Assembly (NCBI GenBank): GCA_023257915.1 | Contig: JALRBB010000191.1 | Location: 1 to 7,317 of the forward strand | Direction: 5' to 3' | Length of the DNA: 7,317 bases | Source: Quisquiliibacterium sp. | GTDB lineage: Bacteria; Pseudomonadota; Gammaproteobacteria; Burkholderiales; Burkholderiaceae_E | In this document: positions 1 to 5,986 of the stretch, piece by piece | How the letters are laid out: the number at the start of each line of letters is the position of its first letter | Position numbering within the stretch: position 1 is the stretch's first letter | Notes under the pieces: generated by a model | Told to the model about the DNA's origin: nothing | Seen by the model: the letters and a program-made list of their open reading frames with translations, nothing else | The model's database searches: none | Program-made: the position numbers and the translations under genes

Positions 1-537
1 CCCCTGTGCCGGTGCTCTTACGGGCCGTACGCCCGCGCAATGATCCGCATCTGCAAGGAGGAGTCGTTTCACCAGCGCCAGGGCTTCGACATCATGCTCT
101 CGCTGTGCCGCGGCACAGCGCAACAAAAAGCGATGGCGCAGGACGCGCTGAACCGCTGGTGGTGGCCGGTCGTGATGATGTTCGGCCCGTCGGACAAGGA
201 TTCTGTGCACTCCGGCCAGACGATGCGCTGGGGCATCAAGCGCATCTCGAACGATGAGCTACGCCAAAAGTTCATCGACGCGACGATTCCGCAGGTCGAA
301 CTGCTGGGGCTGACCGTTCCGGATCCTGATCTCCAATGGAACGAGCAAAGCGGGCACTACGATTATGGCGAGATCGACTGGAGCGAGTTCTGGTCGGTAA
401 TCAACGGCGACGGCCCCTGCAATCGCGAGCGGCTGGCAGCAAGAGTTGCGGCCCACGAAAACGGCAACTGGGTGCGCGAGGCCGCTCTCGCACATGCCGC
501 CAAGAAAGCGCAGCGCGCTCAGCGCGAGGCCGCCTGA
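1..537 (+). CDS. paaA: Phenylacetyl-CoA 1,2-epoxidase catalytic subunit PaaA (5' partial)
   Basis: PaaA is the diiron oxygenase subunit that, with PaaB, PaaC and PaaE, inserts one O2-derived oxygen into the ring of phenylacetyl-CoA in the cytoplasm. The frame is open from base 1, so the start lies upstream. The 178 codons present correspond to roughly the C-terminal 58% of the approximately 309-residue E. coli protein. In the fragment, GPYARAM is followed by [11 protein letters not shown], whose E21-x-x-H24 is the second iron-ligand ExxH motif of this ferritin-like fold. Then come RWWWP, the conserved stretch [33 protein letters not shown] and the C-terminal [10 protein letters not shown]. 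All resemble the E. coli protein as I recall it. The first ExxH motif is outside the window. An internal ATG at base 40 lies within the conserved domain and is not the start. Identification is very secure. Confidence 0.97.
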   Translation, partial: PLCRCSYGPYARAMIRICKEESFHQRQGFDIMLSLCRGTAQQKAMAQDALNRWWWPVVMMFGPSDKDSVHSGQTMRWGIKRISNDELRQKFIDATIPQVELLGLTVPDPDLQWNEQSGHYDYGEIDWSEFWSVINGDGPCNRERLAARVAAHENGNWVREAALAHAAKKAQRAQREAA

Positions 538-554
538 ACGCGGCGCGATGTCCA

Positions 555-587
555 TTGCGGCGGGCGCAAAGCTGGCGCACGCCGCGA
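555..587 (+). other. GC-rich RNA hairpin in the paaA-paaB gap
   Basis: Seen in sequence: GCGGCG at 557-562 pairs with CGCCGC at 580-585. After a single G563/A579 mismatch, GCGC at 564-567 pairs with GCGC at 575-578, leaving a 7-nt loop at 568-574. Pairs U556-G586 and U555-A587 can extend the base. No U-run follows (the next bases are AAACCG), so this is not an intrinsic terminator. It may be an mRNA stability or processing element that sets PaaA against PaaB levels. That role is inference, and in GC-rich DNA some hairpins arise by chance. Confidence 0.5.
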
Positions 588-625
588 AAACCGAATCCGA
601 ACACACGCAAACATCGGGAAAGCCA

Positions 626-919
626 ATGACCGCAACGAATCGCGACTGGCCGCTATGGGAAGTCTTCGTGCGCAGCAAGCAGGGACTGGACCACAAACAC
701 TGCGGCAGCCTGCATGCCGCCGACGCGCAGATGGCGCTGACGATGGCGCGCGACGTCTACACGCGCCGGATGGAGGGAGTCAGCATCTGGGTCGTGCCGT
801 CGGCTGCGATCACCGCGTCGGCCCCGCAGGACAAGGCAGTCGACTTTGACCCGATGGCCGACAAGATTTATCGCCATCCGACGTTTTACGAACTTCCCGA
901 CGAAGTCAACCACATGTGA
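626..919 (+). CDS. paaB: Phenylacetyl-CoA 1,2-epoxidase subunit PaaB
   Basis: PaaB is a small structural subunit that holds PaaA-PaaC pairs together in the PaaABCE complex; it has no catalytic residues of its own. The 97-residue product matches the family length (E. coli about 95). Near the start it has WPLWEVFVRSKQGLDHKHCG, then AADAQMAL and DVYTRR, and later SIWVVPS and the C-terminal KIYRHPTFYELPDE, all family hallmarks. The ATG at 626 was chosen because it gives the family length and has a GGGAA (615-619) at normal spacing. The same frame stays open upstream to an ATG at 548, which would add 26 unconserved-looking residues and has no visible ribosome binding site. The gene begins 88 nt after paaA, a wide gap for this operon. 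Confidence 0.96.
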   Translation: MTATNRDWPLWEVFVRSKQGLDHKHCGSLHAADAQMALTMARDVYTRRMEGVSIWVVPSAAITASAPQDKAVDFDPMADKIYRHPTFYELPDEVNHM

Positions 920-926
920 CCCGGCG

Positions 927-1700
927 ATGAACGCATCCGAAGCACATCTCGACTATCTGATTCGCCTGGGCGACAACGCGCTGGTGCTCGGCCAGCGGCT
1001 GGCCGAATGGTGCGGACACGGCCCGGCGCTCGAGGAAGATCTGGCGTTGACGAACATGTCCCTGGACCTGATCGGCCAGGCACGCTTGCTGCTGACGCAC
1101 GCGGGCGAACTGGAAGGCAAGGGGCGCGATGAAGATGCCCTGGCCTACTTTCGCGACGAGCAGGCATTTCGCAACTGGACGCTGCTCGAGTTGCCCAACG
1201 GGTCCGCCAAGCATGATGACTACGCGGTGACGATCGCTCGCAATTTTCTGTACGCGTCGCTGCAGGTACCGCTTTGGGAGGCGCTTGCGGCCTCGAGCGA
1301 TGCGATGCTCGCGCAGATTGCCGCCAAGTCGGTCAAGGAAGCGCGTGCGCATCTTCGCCACGCCAGCGACTGGATGGTGCGCTTCGGCGATGGCACCGAC
1401 GAGTCCCACCGACGGGCTCAACAGGCCATGGACCGCCTCTGGCCGTACACAAATGAATTCTGGTCGACCGACCCGGTCGAGGAACAGGTGAGCGCGACCG
1501 GCGTCGGCGTTCCAACCGCGTCGCTGCGCGCGCAATGGAGCGCGACGATTGATGCCACCCTGGCACTCGCCGGCCTTGATCGCCCGGCGGACACAGGCTT
1601 TCTGTCCACCGGAAAACTGGGCGTGCATAGCGAGCATCTGGGCTATCTGCTCGCCGAGATGCAAAGCCTCGCTCGCGCACACCCTGGAGCGCGGTGGTGA
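927..1700 (+). CDS. paaC: Phenylacetyl-CoA 1,2-epoxidase structural subunit PaaC
   Basis: PaaC is the second ferritin-like subunit of the epoxidase. It pairs with PaaA and is needed for substrate CoA binding and assembly but does not carry the diiron centre. The 257 residues fit the family (E. coli about 248). Recognisable stretches are LIRLGDNALVLGQRLAEWCG near residues 11-30, LALTNMSLDLIGQARLLL, FRDEQAFRNWTLLELPNG, then KEARAHLRHASDWMVRFGDG, and a C-terminal GVHSEHLGYLLAEMQ ending in Trp. Where PaaA-like proteins have ExxH, this protein has DEQAFRN with no histidine, consistent with a non-catalytic role. The ATG at 927 follows the paaB stop by 7 nt. There is only a weak purine-rich site, so reinitiation after PaaB translation is likely. 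Bases upstream in the same frame lie inside paaB and were excluded. Confidence 0.96.
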   Translation: MNASEAHLDYLIRLGDNALVLGQRLAEWCGHGPALEEDLALTNMSLDLIGQARLLLTHAGELEGKGRDEDALAYFRDEQAFRNWTLLELPNGSAKHDDYAVTIARNFLYASLQVPLWEALAASSDAMLAQIAAKSVKEARAHLRHASDWMVRFGDGTDESHRRAQQAMDRLWPYTNEFWSTDPVEEQVSATGVGVPTASLRAQWSATIDATLALAGLDRPADTGFLSTGKLGVHSEHLGYLLAEMQSLARAHPGARW

Positions 1701-2281
1701 ACCCCGTGCAAGGCCGGCAGGCACACCCCGCACTCGATCATGGATCTGCCACTGCGGCGGCTCAGTTAGAGCGGGCAAGAGCGATCGCGGCGTCGGTTCC
1801 GGACCCGGAAATTCCTGTGGTCAACCTCGAAGAACTCGGCATCCTGCGCGATGTTCAACGCGCCGACAGCACCATCGTGGTGACGCTGACCCCTACCTAC
1901 ACCGGCTGCCCAGCCACCGAAGCGATTCGGCAGGATGTGCATGATGCGCTCGCGGCCGGCGGTTTCGACGCGGTTCGCGTGGATGTCGTGTTGTCGCCGC
2001 CATGGACCACCGACTGGATCAGTGAAACCGGGCGCCGAAAATTGCGCGAGTACGGTATCGCTCCGCCGGCGCCGGTCGGTACGACTTGTGACACGCCGGT
2101 CGTGATCCGCTTTGTCGACCGAAAAACCGCAGCAGCCGCTCGCGCACCGGACCTGCCGGCATGCCCGCTTTGCGACTCCGGCGACAGCGAATTGCTCTCC
2201 GAGCATGGCTCAACACCGTGCAAGGCGCTCTACCGCTGCCGAAGCTGCCGCGAGCCCTTTGACTACTTCAAGCCCTACTGA
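1697..2281 (+). CDS. paaD: Phenylacetyl-CoA epoxidase maturation factor PaaD (MIP18/DUF59 family)
   Basis: PaaD is required in vivo for epoxidase activity but is not part of the purified complex. Its MIP18/SufT-like fold points to iron-sulfur or metal-centre assembly, probably for PaaE or PaaA. Residues 33-53 carry the DUF59 signature PDPEIPVVNLEELGILRDV, and residues 65-75 carry TPTYTGCPATE with the conserved Cys71. WTTDW and LREYGIAPP follow. The C-terminus holds C156-x2-C159, C175 and C181-x2-C184, a likely zinc-ribbon or cluster-binding set, ending EPFDYFK. The start is GTG. I prefer 1697 over the adjacent GTG at 1694 because TGGAG (1685-1689) is then 7 nt away and the gene overlaps the paaC stop by 4 nt (GTGA), implying translational coupling. 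At 194 residues it is about 30 longer than the E. coli protein, mainly in a poorly conserved N-terminus and in the linker before the Cys-rich tail. Confidence 0.94.
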   Translation: MNPVQGRQAHPALDHGSATAAAQLERARAIAASVPDPEIPVVNLEELGILRDVQRADSTIVVTLTPTYTGCPATEAIRQDVHDALAAGGFDAVRVDVVLSPPWTTDWISETGRRKLREYGIAPPAPVGTTCDTPVVIRFVDRKTAAAARAPDLPACPLCDSGDSELLSEHGSTPCKALYRCRSCREPFDYFKPY

Positions 2282-2300
2282 ATCAGGCCGGAACACCCGG

Positions 2301-2330
2301 ACCCAATCCAACCTAATCCAACCCAATCGC
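2301..2330 (+). repeat. Three imperfect 10-bp direct repeats between paaD and paaE
   Basis: Three contiguous units are seen: ACCCAATCCA (2301-2310), ACCTAATCCA (2311-2320) and ACCCAATCGC (2321-2330). Units 1 and 2 differ at one base; unit 3 differs from unit 1 at two. The repeat starts about 20 nt after the paaD stop and lies outside any credible gene. The 10-bp period matches one DNA helical turn, so phased protein binding is conceivable, but replication slippage in non-coding DNA explains it equally well. Confidence 0.7.
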
Positions 2331-2332
2331 AT

Positions 2333-2355
2333 CGGCCGGCGTCAACGCGTGGCCG
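2333..2355 (+). other. GC-rich RNA hairpin upstream of paaE
   Basis: CGGCC (2333-2337) pairs with GGCCG (2351-2355), and inside it GCG (2339-2341) pairs with CGC (2346-2348) around a UCAA tetraloop. A one-by-two internal bulge separates the two stems. No U-run follows, so it is not a classical terminator. It sits about 22 nt before the paaE start and could affect mRNA processing or paaE translation. This function is inferred from position only. Confidence 0.4.
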
Positions 2356-2377
2356 CAACGACCGAGAGCAGCCCGAC

Positions 2378-3463
2378 ATGGCGAGAGCCCAATTCCACCG
2401 ACTGCAGGTGCGCGACGTCCGTCCGGAAACCACTGATGCGATCAGCGTGAGCTTTGAGGTTCCCGCCGACCTGCGCGACGCCTATCGCTTTCTCCCTGGT
2501 CAGTTCCTGACCCTACGCGAACGGATCGACGGCGAGGAACTGCGCCGCTCGTACTCGGTGTGTTCCGGATGCCCCGACTACGAAGCAGGCGCCGAACTGC
2601 GAGTCGCGATCAAGCGTGTGGCTGGCGGTCGATTTTCAAACTGGGCTAACGACACCCTGCGCGCCGGCGACACGCTCGATGTGATGACACCCGACGGCCG
2701 CTTTCAGGTGCCGCTCGATCCGCAAAAGCGCAGGCGTCATGTCGGATTCGCGGGCGGATCGGGCATCACACCCATGCTCTCGCTGATCAAGACCACCTTG
2801 GCGGTTGAACCGCAAAGCGAATTCACACTGGTCTACGGCAATCGCACGATCGCCTCGATCATGTTCCTGGAAGAACTCGAGGAACTGAAGAACCGCTACA
2901 TGGACCGCTTGCGCCTGTACCACGTGCTCTCCGATGAGAGCCAGGAGATGCAACTGCTCCACGGCCTGCTCGACGAATCGAAGTGTACGCAGATCATCAA
3001 CGCGCTGGAGCTAGCCGACACGATCGACGAAGCCTTTATCTGCGGTCCCGAACCGATGATGCTGGCTGCGGAAAAGGCCCTGGCGACAGCCGGGGTGGCG
3101 GCCTCGAAGATTCATGTTGAGCGGTTCGGCCTGGCACCGCCTGCGGCGATTGTTCACGCCCCGGTGTCCGATGAGGCTGCCGGCGCCGAAGTCGTGATGA
3201 TCATCGACGGTAAGCAACGACGCCTGAAGGTCGCGTTCGACGGTCCGTCGATCCTGGAGGGTGGACTGGCGATCGGTGCTGACCTGCCCTACGCCTGCAA
3301 GGCAGGCGTGTGCTGTACCTGCCGCGCCAGGGTGCTCGAAGGCGAAGTCAGGATGGACAGGAACTTCACGCTCGAGCAAGCCGAGATGGATCGTGGCTTC
3401 GTGCTGACCTGCCAGTCACACCCGGTCAGCGATCGCGTCGTGCTCAGTTACGACGAGCGCTGA
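2378..3463 (+). CDS. paaE: Phenylacetyl-CoA epoxidase reductase PaaE (FAD, [2Fe-2S])
   Basis: PaaE passes electrons from NADPH through FAD and a plant-type [2Fe-2S] cluster to the diiron centre of PaaA. The 361 residues match the family (E. coli 356). Residues 1-110 form the FAD domain, with PGQF at 40-43 and the flavin motif RSYS at 57-60. Residues 115-250 form the nucleotide domain, with GGSGITP at 126-132 and CGPEPMM at 222-228. After a linker at about 252-270, the C-terminal ferredoxin domain carries cluster ligands Cys307, Cys312, Cys315 and Cys345 (C-x4-C-x2-C then C), with an additional Cys313 between them. The ATG at 2378 directly precedes the conserved N-terminal strand and has a GAGAG-like site at 2364-2368. 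No other in-frame start upstream is credible. It is the fifth gene of the operon, after a 96-nt gap. Confidence 0.97.
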   Translation: MARAQFHRLQVRDVRPETTDAISVSFEVPADLRDAYRFLPGQFLTLRERIDGEELRRSYSVCSGCPDYEAGAELRVAIKRVAGGRFSNWANDTLRAGDTLDVMTPDGRFQVPLDPQKRRRHVGFAGGSGITPMLSLIKTTLAVEPQSEFTLVYGNRTIASIMFLEELEELKNRYMDRLRLYHVLSDESQEMQLLHGLLDESKCTQIINALELADTIDEAFICGPEPMMLAAEKALATAGVAASKIHVERFGLAPPAAIVHAPVSDEAAGAEVVMIIDGKQRRLKVAFDGPSILEGGLAIGADLPYACKAGVCCTCRARVLEGEVRMDRNFTLEQAEMDRGFVLTCQSHPVSDRVVLSYDER

Positions 3464-3470
3464 GCGCGAG

Positions 3471-4115
3471 ATGGCCCGACCCAAGGCAGCCGACTACGAC
3501 GATCATCGCGGCCGGATTCAGCGCATCGCGGTGGAGGAATTCGCGCGGATCGGATACCCGAGCGCGTCGATGGCCAACCTGGCCCAGGCCTGTGGCACCT
3601 CGAAGGCCGCGCTTTATCACTATTTCGCCAGCAAGGAAGCGTTGCTGCACGAAGCGCTTGACGGATACACGCAACGGCTCAAGCGCCTGGTCGAGAGCGA
3701 ATGTGCGCGAGGACTGGCGCCACGCGAGGAACTGGCCGCAGTCGTGCACGCCCTGGTCGCTGAATATCGCACGTCGCAGGCTTATCATGCGGCACTGCTG
3801 AACGACGTGAAGTTTCTCGATACAAAACAGCGCGACCAGATCCGTGCGCAGGAGCGCGACGTAGTCGATGCGATCGCCCGCAGCCTGGAGCGCGCGTATC
3901 CGCAGGCGGTCACCCGGACAAACCGCAGCGTCGTCACGATGGCGCTGTTGGGTATGATCAACTTCACGTTCGCATGGCTGCGCCCCGATGGGCCTGTCAG
4001 CCATGATCAATTCGCCGATCTGGTGCTCGACCTGTGGTCGCAGGGCCTGGGCGGCGCCCAATCTCCACTTCTCGAAGGAACCGCCAGTGAGCAAGCAGTT
4101 CGCGTCCAAGGGTGA
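3471..4115 (+). CDS. TetR/AcrR-family transcriptional regulator, probable PaaR-like repressor
   Basis: This 214-residue protein has an N-terminal TetR DNA-binding domain. The helix-turn-helix spans about residues 33-52 (ASMANLAQACGTSKAALYHYF begins one residue earlier) and is followed by the usual SKEALLHEAL helix. The remainder is a helical ligand-binding and dimerisation domain. In betaproteobacteria, phenylacetate genes are controlled by TetR-type PaaR proteins that respond to phenylacetyl-CoA. The position, 7 nt after paaE and co-directional, makes that role likely here but does not prove it. The ATG at 3471 gives the typical short basic start MARPK. If the gene is read from the paa promoter, it would autoregulate. 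Its last 29 nt overlap the next gene. I withhold the symbol because the effector and operator are not visible. Confidence 0.9.
   Translation: MARPKAADYDDHRGRIQRIAVEEFARIGYPSASMANLAQACGTSKAALYHYFASKEALLHEALDGYTQRLKRLVESECARGLAPREELAAVVHALVAEYRTSQAYHAALLNDVKFLDTKQRDQIRAQERDVVDAIARSLERAYPQAVTRTNRSVVTMALLGMINFTFAWLRPDGPVSHDQFADLVLDLWSQGLGGAQSPLLEGTASEQAVRVQG
4075..4079 (+). promoter_or_regulatory. Ribosome binding site fixing the GTG start of the metallo-beta-lactamase-fold gene
   Basis: AAGGA lies 7 nt before the GTG at 4087, inside the tetR coding region. It is a much better site than anything before the in-frame ATGs farther upstream, including the one at 3988, and so decides the start. Confidence 0.7.
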
Positions 4116-5049
4116 CCTGACCGCCAAACAGATCACCTTCACCCAGCTATCCGAAAATGCCTGGGCCTACACCGCCGAAGGCGACCCGAACTCGGGCGTC
4201 ATCATTGGCGACAACGCCTGCATGGTCATCGACGCGACCGCCACCCCGGCGATGGCTCGGGACCTGATCGCGCGGATCCGGAACATCACCGACAAGCCGA
4301 TCAAGTATGTGGTGCTGTCGCACTACCATGCCGTCCGGGTGCTCGGCGCATCGGCTTATTTCGCTGAAGGCGCGCAGGAAGTGATCGCCTCCCGGGGCAC
4401 CTGGGATCTGATCGCCGAGCGCGGCGAGGCCGACATGAAGTCGGAGATTGAACGCTTTCCGCGTCTGTTTCAGGACGTGGAGTCGATCCCAGGCCTGACC
4501 TGGCCGACGCTGGTGTTTGAAAAGGAACTGACGCTTCATCTGGGCAAGCTCGAGGTCAAGCTGATGCACATTGGCCCGGGACACACGAAAGGCGACACGA
4601 TCGCCTGGATTCCGTCCCAGCGTGTCTGCTTTTCTGGCGATCTGGTCGAGTACAACGCCGGCGTGTACACCGGCGATGCACAGCTCGAGGAATGGCCGCA
4701 GACGCTGGAGGCCTTGCGCGCGCTCAAGGCAGACAAGCTGGTGCCAGGACGCGGTCCGGCGATGACCAATGCGGCCGACTGCGAGAAGGCGATCGAATAC
4801 ACCCGCAAGTGGGTCACCGACCTGTACTCGACGGCCAAGGCCGGCGTGGCTGCGGGCAAGTCGCTCAAGCAGGTGTTTGCCGATACCCGAGCCGTTATGG
4901 ATCCGGTGTTTGGCAATGTGTTCATTTACGAACATTGCCTGCCCTTCGATGTCTCGCGCGCCTTCGATGAAGCCAGCGGCATCAAGCATCCACGCATCTG
5001 GACCGCACAGCGCGACATCGAGATGTGGCAGCAATTGCAGCAGGGCTGA
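4087..5049 (+). CDS. Metallo-beta-lactamase-fold protein with altered second metal site
   Basis: A 320-residue cytoplasmic protein of the metallo-beta-lactamase superfamily; no signal peptide is visible. After the GVIIGDNACMVIDA strand region (37-50), the metal motif reads SHYHAVR, with His79 and His81 but Val83 and Arg84 where the family HxHxDH has Asp and His. GPGHTKGD supplies His166 and FSGD supplies Asp185, both in canonical places. The usual final PGHG is PGRG here, with Arg222. The three site-1 histidines and bridging Asp are kept, and the site-2 ligands are gone. The GTG start at 4087 is supported by the upstream AAGGA and overlaps tetR by 29 nt, implying coupled translation. The substrate is unknown. 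A hydrolase (for example thioesterase or lactonase type) supporting phenylacetate catabolism is a guess from context. It may be a conserved Burkholderiales variant rather than a unique protein. Confidence 0.88.
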   Translation: MSKQFASKGDLTAKQITFTQLSENAWAYTAEGDPNSGVIIGDNACMVIDATATPAMARDLIARIRNITDKPIKYVVLSHYHAVRVLGASAYFAEGAQEVIASRGTWDLIAERGEADMKSEIERFPRLFQDVESIPGLTWPTLVFEKELTLHLGKLEVKLMHIGPGHTKGDTIAWIPSQRVCFSGDLVEYNAGVYTGDAQLEEWPQTLEALRALKADKLVPGRGPAMTNAADCEKAIEYTRKWVTDLYSTAKAGVAAGKSLKQVFADTRAVMDPVFGNVFIYEHCLPFDVSRAFDEASGIKHPRIWTAQRDIEMWQQLQQG

Positions 5050-5055
5050 GCACGC

Positions 5056-5961
5056 ATGTGGTTCAGGAACCTGATCGTCTATCGCCTGCCGACCGACTGG
5101 AAACCATCGGTCCAGGCGCTGGACGCACAACTCGGGCAGCTGGCGTTCTCGCCGGCCTCGAGCCTGGAGGAATCCAGCATCGGCTGGGCGGCGCCCAGAG
5201 ACGAGGAACCTTCACTGGTCTATGAAGTCGGCGGTCAGCTGTTGATTTCGCTGCGTCACGAAAAGAAACTGCTGCCGGCCAAGGTGATCGGCAGCTTCGT
5301 GCGGCAGCGTGTCGAGCAGATCGAGGCGCAGGAGGGTTTCAAGCCCGGCCGCAAACGCCTCAGGGAACTGAAGGAGCAGGTACGCGACGAATTGCTGCCG
5401 CGTGCGTTCAGCCTGTCGAGCGACACGCGCGCCTGGATCGATCCGACGCATGGCTGGCTCGCAATCGACGCAGCGTCGCAGGCGCGGGCCGACGAACTGG
5501 TCACGCACCTGATCAAGGTCGTTGACGGACTGGCCTTGCGCAAACTCGACGTCAACGATTCGGTCGCAGGCGCAATGACCACCTGGCTGGTCACCGACGA
5601 GGCGCCGGCTGGCTTCACGGTCGATCAGGATGCGGAACTTCGCGCCCGCGAAGGCAAAGCGAGCATTCGCTACGCAAACCAGGCGCTAGAGCACGCCGAA
5701 ATTGAGCGTCACACCCGCGCCGGCAAGCAATGTTCGCGACTGGCCATGACCTGGTCTGATCGGGTGAGTTTCATGCTCGGCGAACGGCTCGAGATCAAAC
5801 GTCTGCGCCCACTGGATGTACTCAAGGAACGGGCCGCGGGCGGTGAAGATGGTCAAGACGAGCGTTTTGCGTCCGACTTCACGCTGATGTCGGGCGAACT
5901 GGCCCGCCTTCTGAACGATCTGGTCGCCTCGCTCGGTGGGCTGGCGCCCGGCAAGCACTGA
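5056..5961 (+). CDS. rdgC: Recombination-associated protein RdgC
   Basis: RdgC is a nucleoid-associated protein that forms a ring-shaped dimer around duplex DNA and, in E. coli, limits RecA-promoted recombination. The product is 301 residues (E. coli 303). It opens with MWFRNLIVYRL, close to the family start, has LLPAKVIGSFVRQR in the N-terminal half, LLPRAFS at 113-119 followed by AWIDPTHGWL, and the C-terminal hallmark SDFTLMSGELARLLNDLV then LGG. The ATG at 5056 places this conserved opening at the N-terminus. It follows the previous stop by 6 nt with only a weak ribosome binding site, so it may be co-translated with the upstream gene. An internal promoter within the upstream gene cannot be ruled out. 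The relation to phenylacetate genes is positional only. Confidence 0.95.
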   Translation: MWFRNLIVYRLPTDWKPSVQALDAQLGQLAFSPASSLEESSIGWAAPRDEEPSLVYEVGGQLLISLRHEKKLLPAKVIGSFVRQRVEQIEAQEGFKPGRKRLRELKEQVRDELLPRAFSLSSDTRAWIDPTHGWLAIDAASQARADELVTHLIKVVDGLALRKLDVNDSVAGAMTTWLVTDEAPAGFTVDQDAELRAREGKASIRYANQALEHAEIERHTRAGKQCSRLAMTWSDRVSFMLGERLEIKRLRPLDVLKERAAGGEDGQDERFASDFTLMSGELARLLNDLVASLGGLAPGKH

Positions 5962-5986
5962 TGACCCGCGCGCCCCGGCGCTCGGC

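Noticed and set aside
1464..1480. Palindrome TCGACC-GACCC-GGTCGA that resembles a TetR-type operator
   Set aside because: It lies deep inside paaC where the bases encode ordinary residues, far from any promoter position. GACC/GGTC palindromes are common in GC-rich DNA. A true PaaR-type operator is expected upstream of paaA, outside the window.
906..1778. 290-residue open frame on the minus strand opposite paaC
   Set aside because: It is antisense to a certain PaaC, has no family resemblance and has no ribosome binding site; it is a codon-bias shadow.
3988..4086. Upstream ATG at 3988 as start of the metallo-beta-lactamase-fold protein
   Set aside because: It would add 33 residues read out of frame through tetR with no family resemblance, whereas the GTG at 4087 has a well-spaced AAGGA.
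3444..4142. 232-residue minus-strand frame opposite tetR
   Set aside because: It is a shadow of the TetR coding frame and contains no domain signature.
4147..5130. 327-residue open frame on the minus strand opposite the metallo-beta-lactamase-fold gene
   Set aside because: The plus strand encodes a clear family protein here. The antisense frame has no recognisable motifs and is the expected open shadow of GC-rich codons.
5962..5986. Possible bidirectional terminator between the converging rdgC and ketopantoate reductase genes
   Set aside because: A short GCGCC/GGCGC inverted repeat (5970-5981) exists, but its loop would be only 2 nt, or 4 nt with a shorter stem. No U-run follows directly on either strand, so it does not meet the form of an intrinsic terminator.
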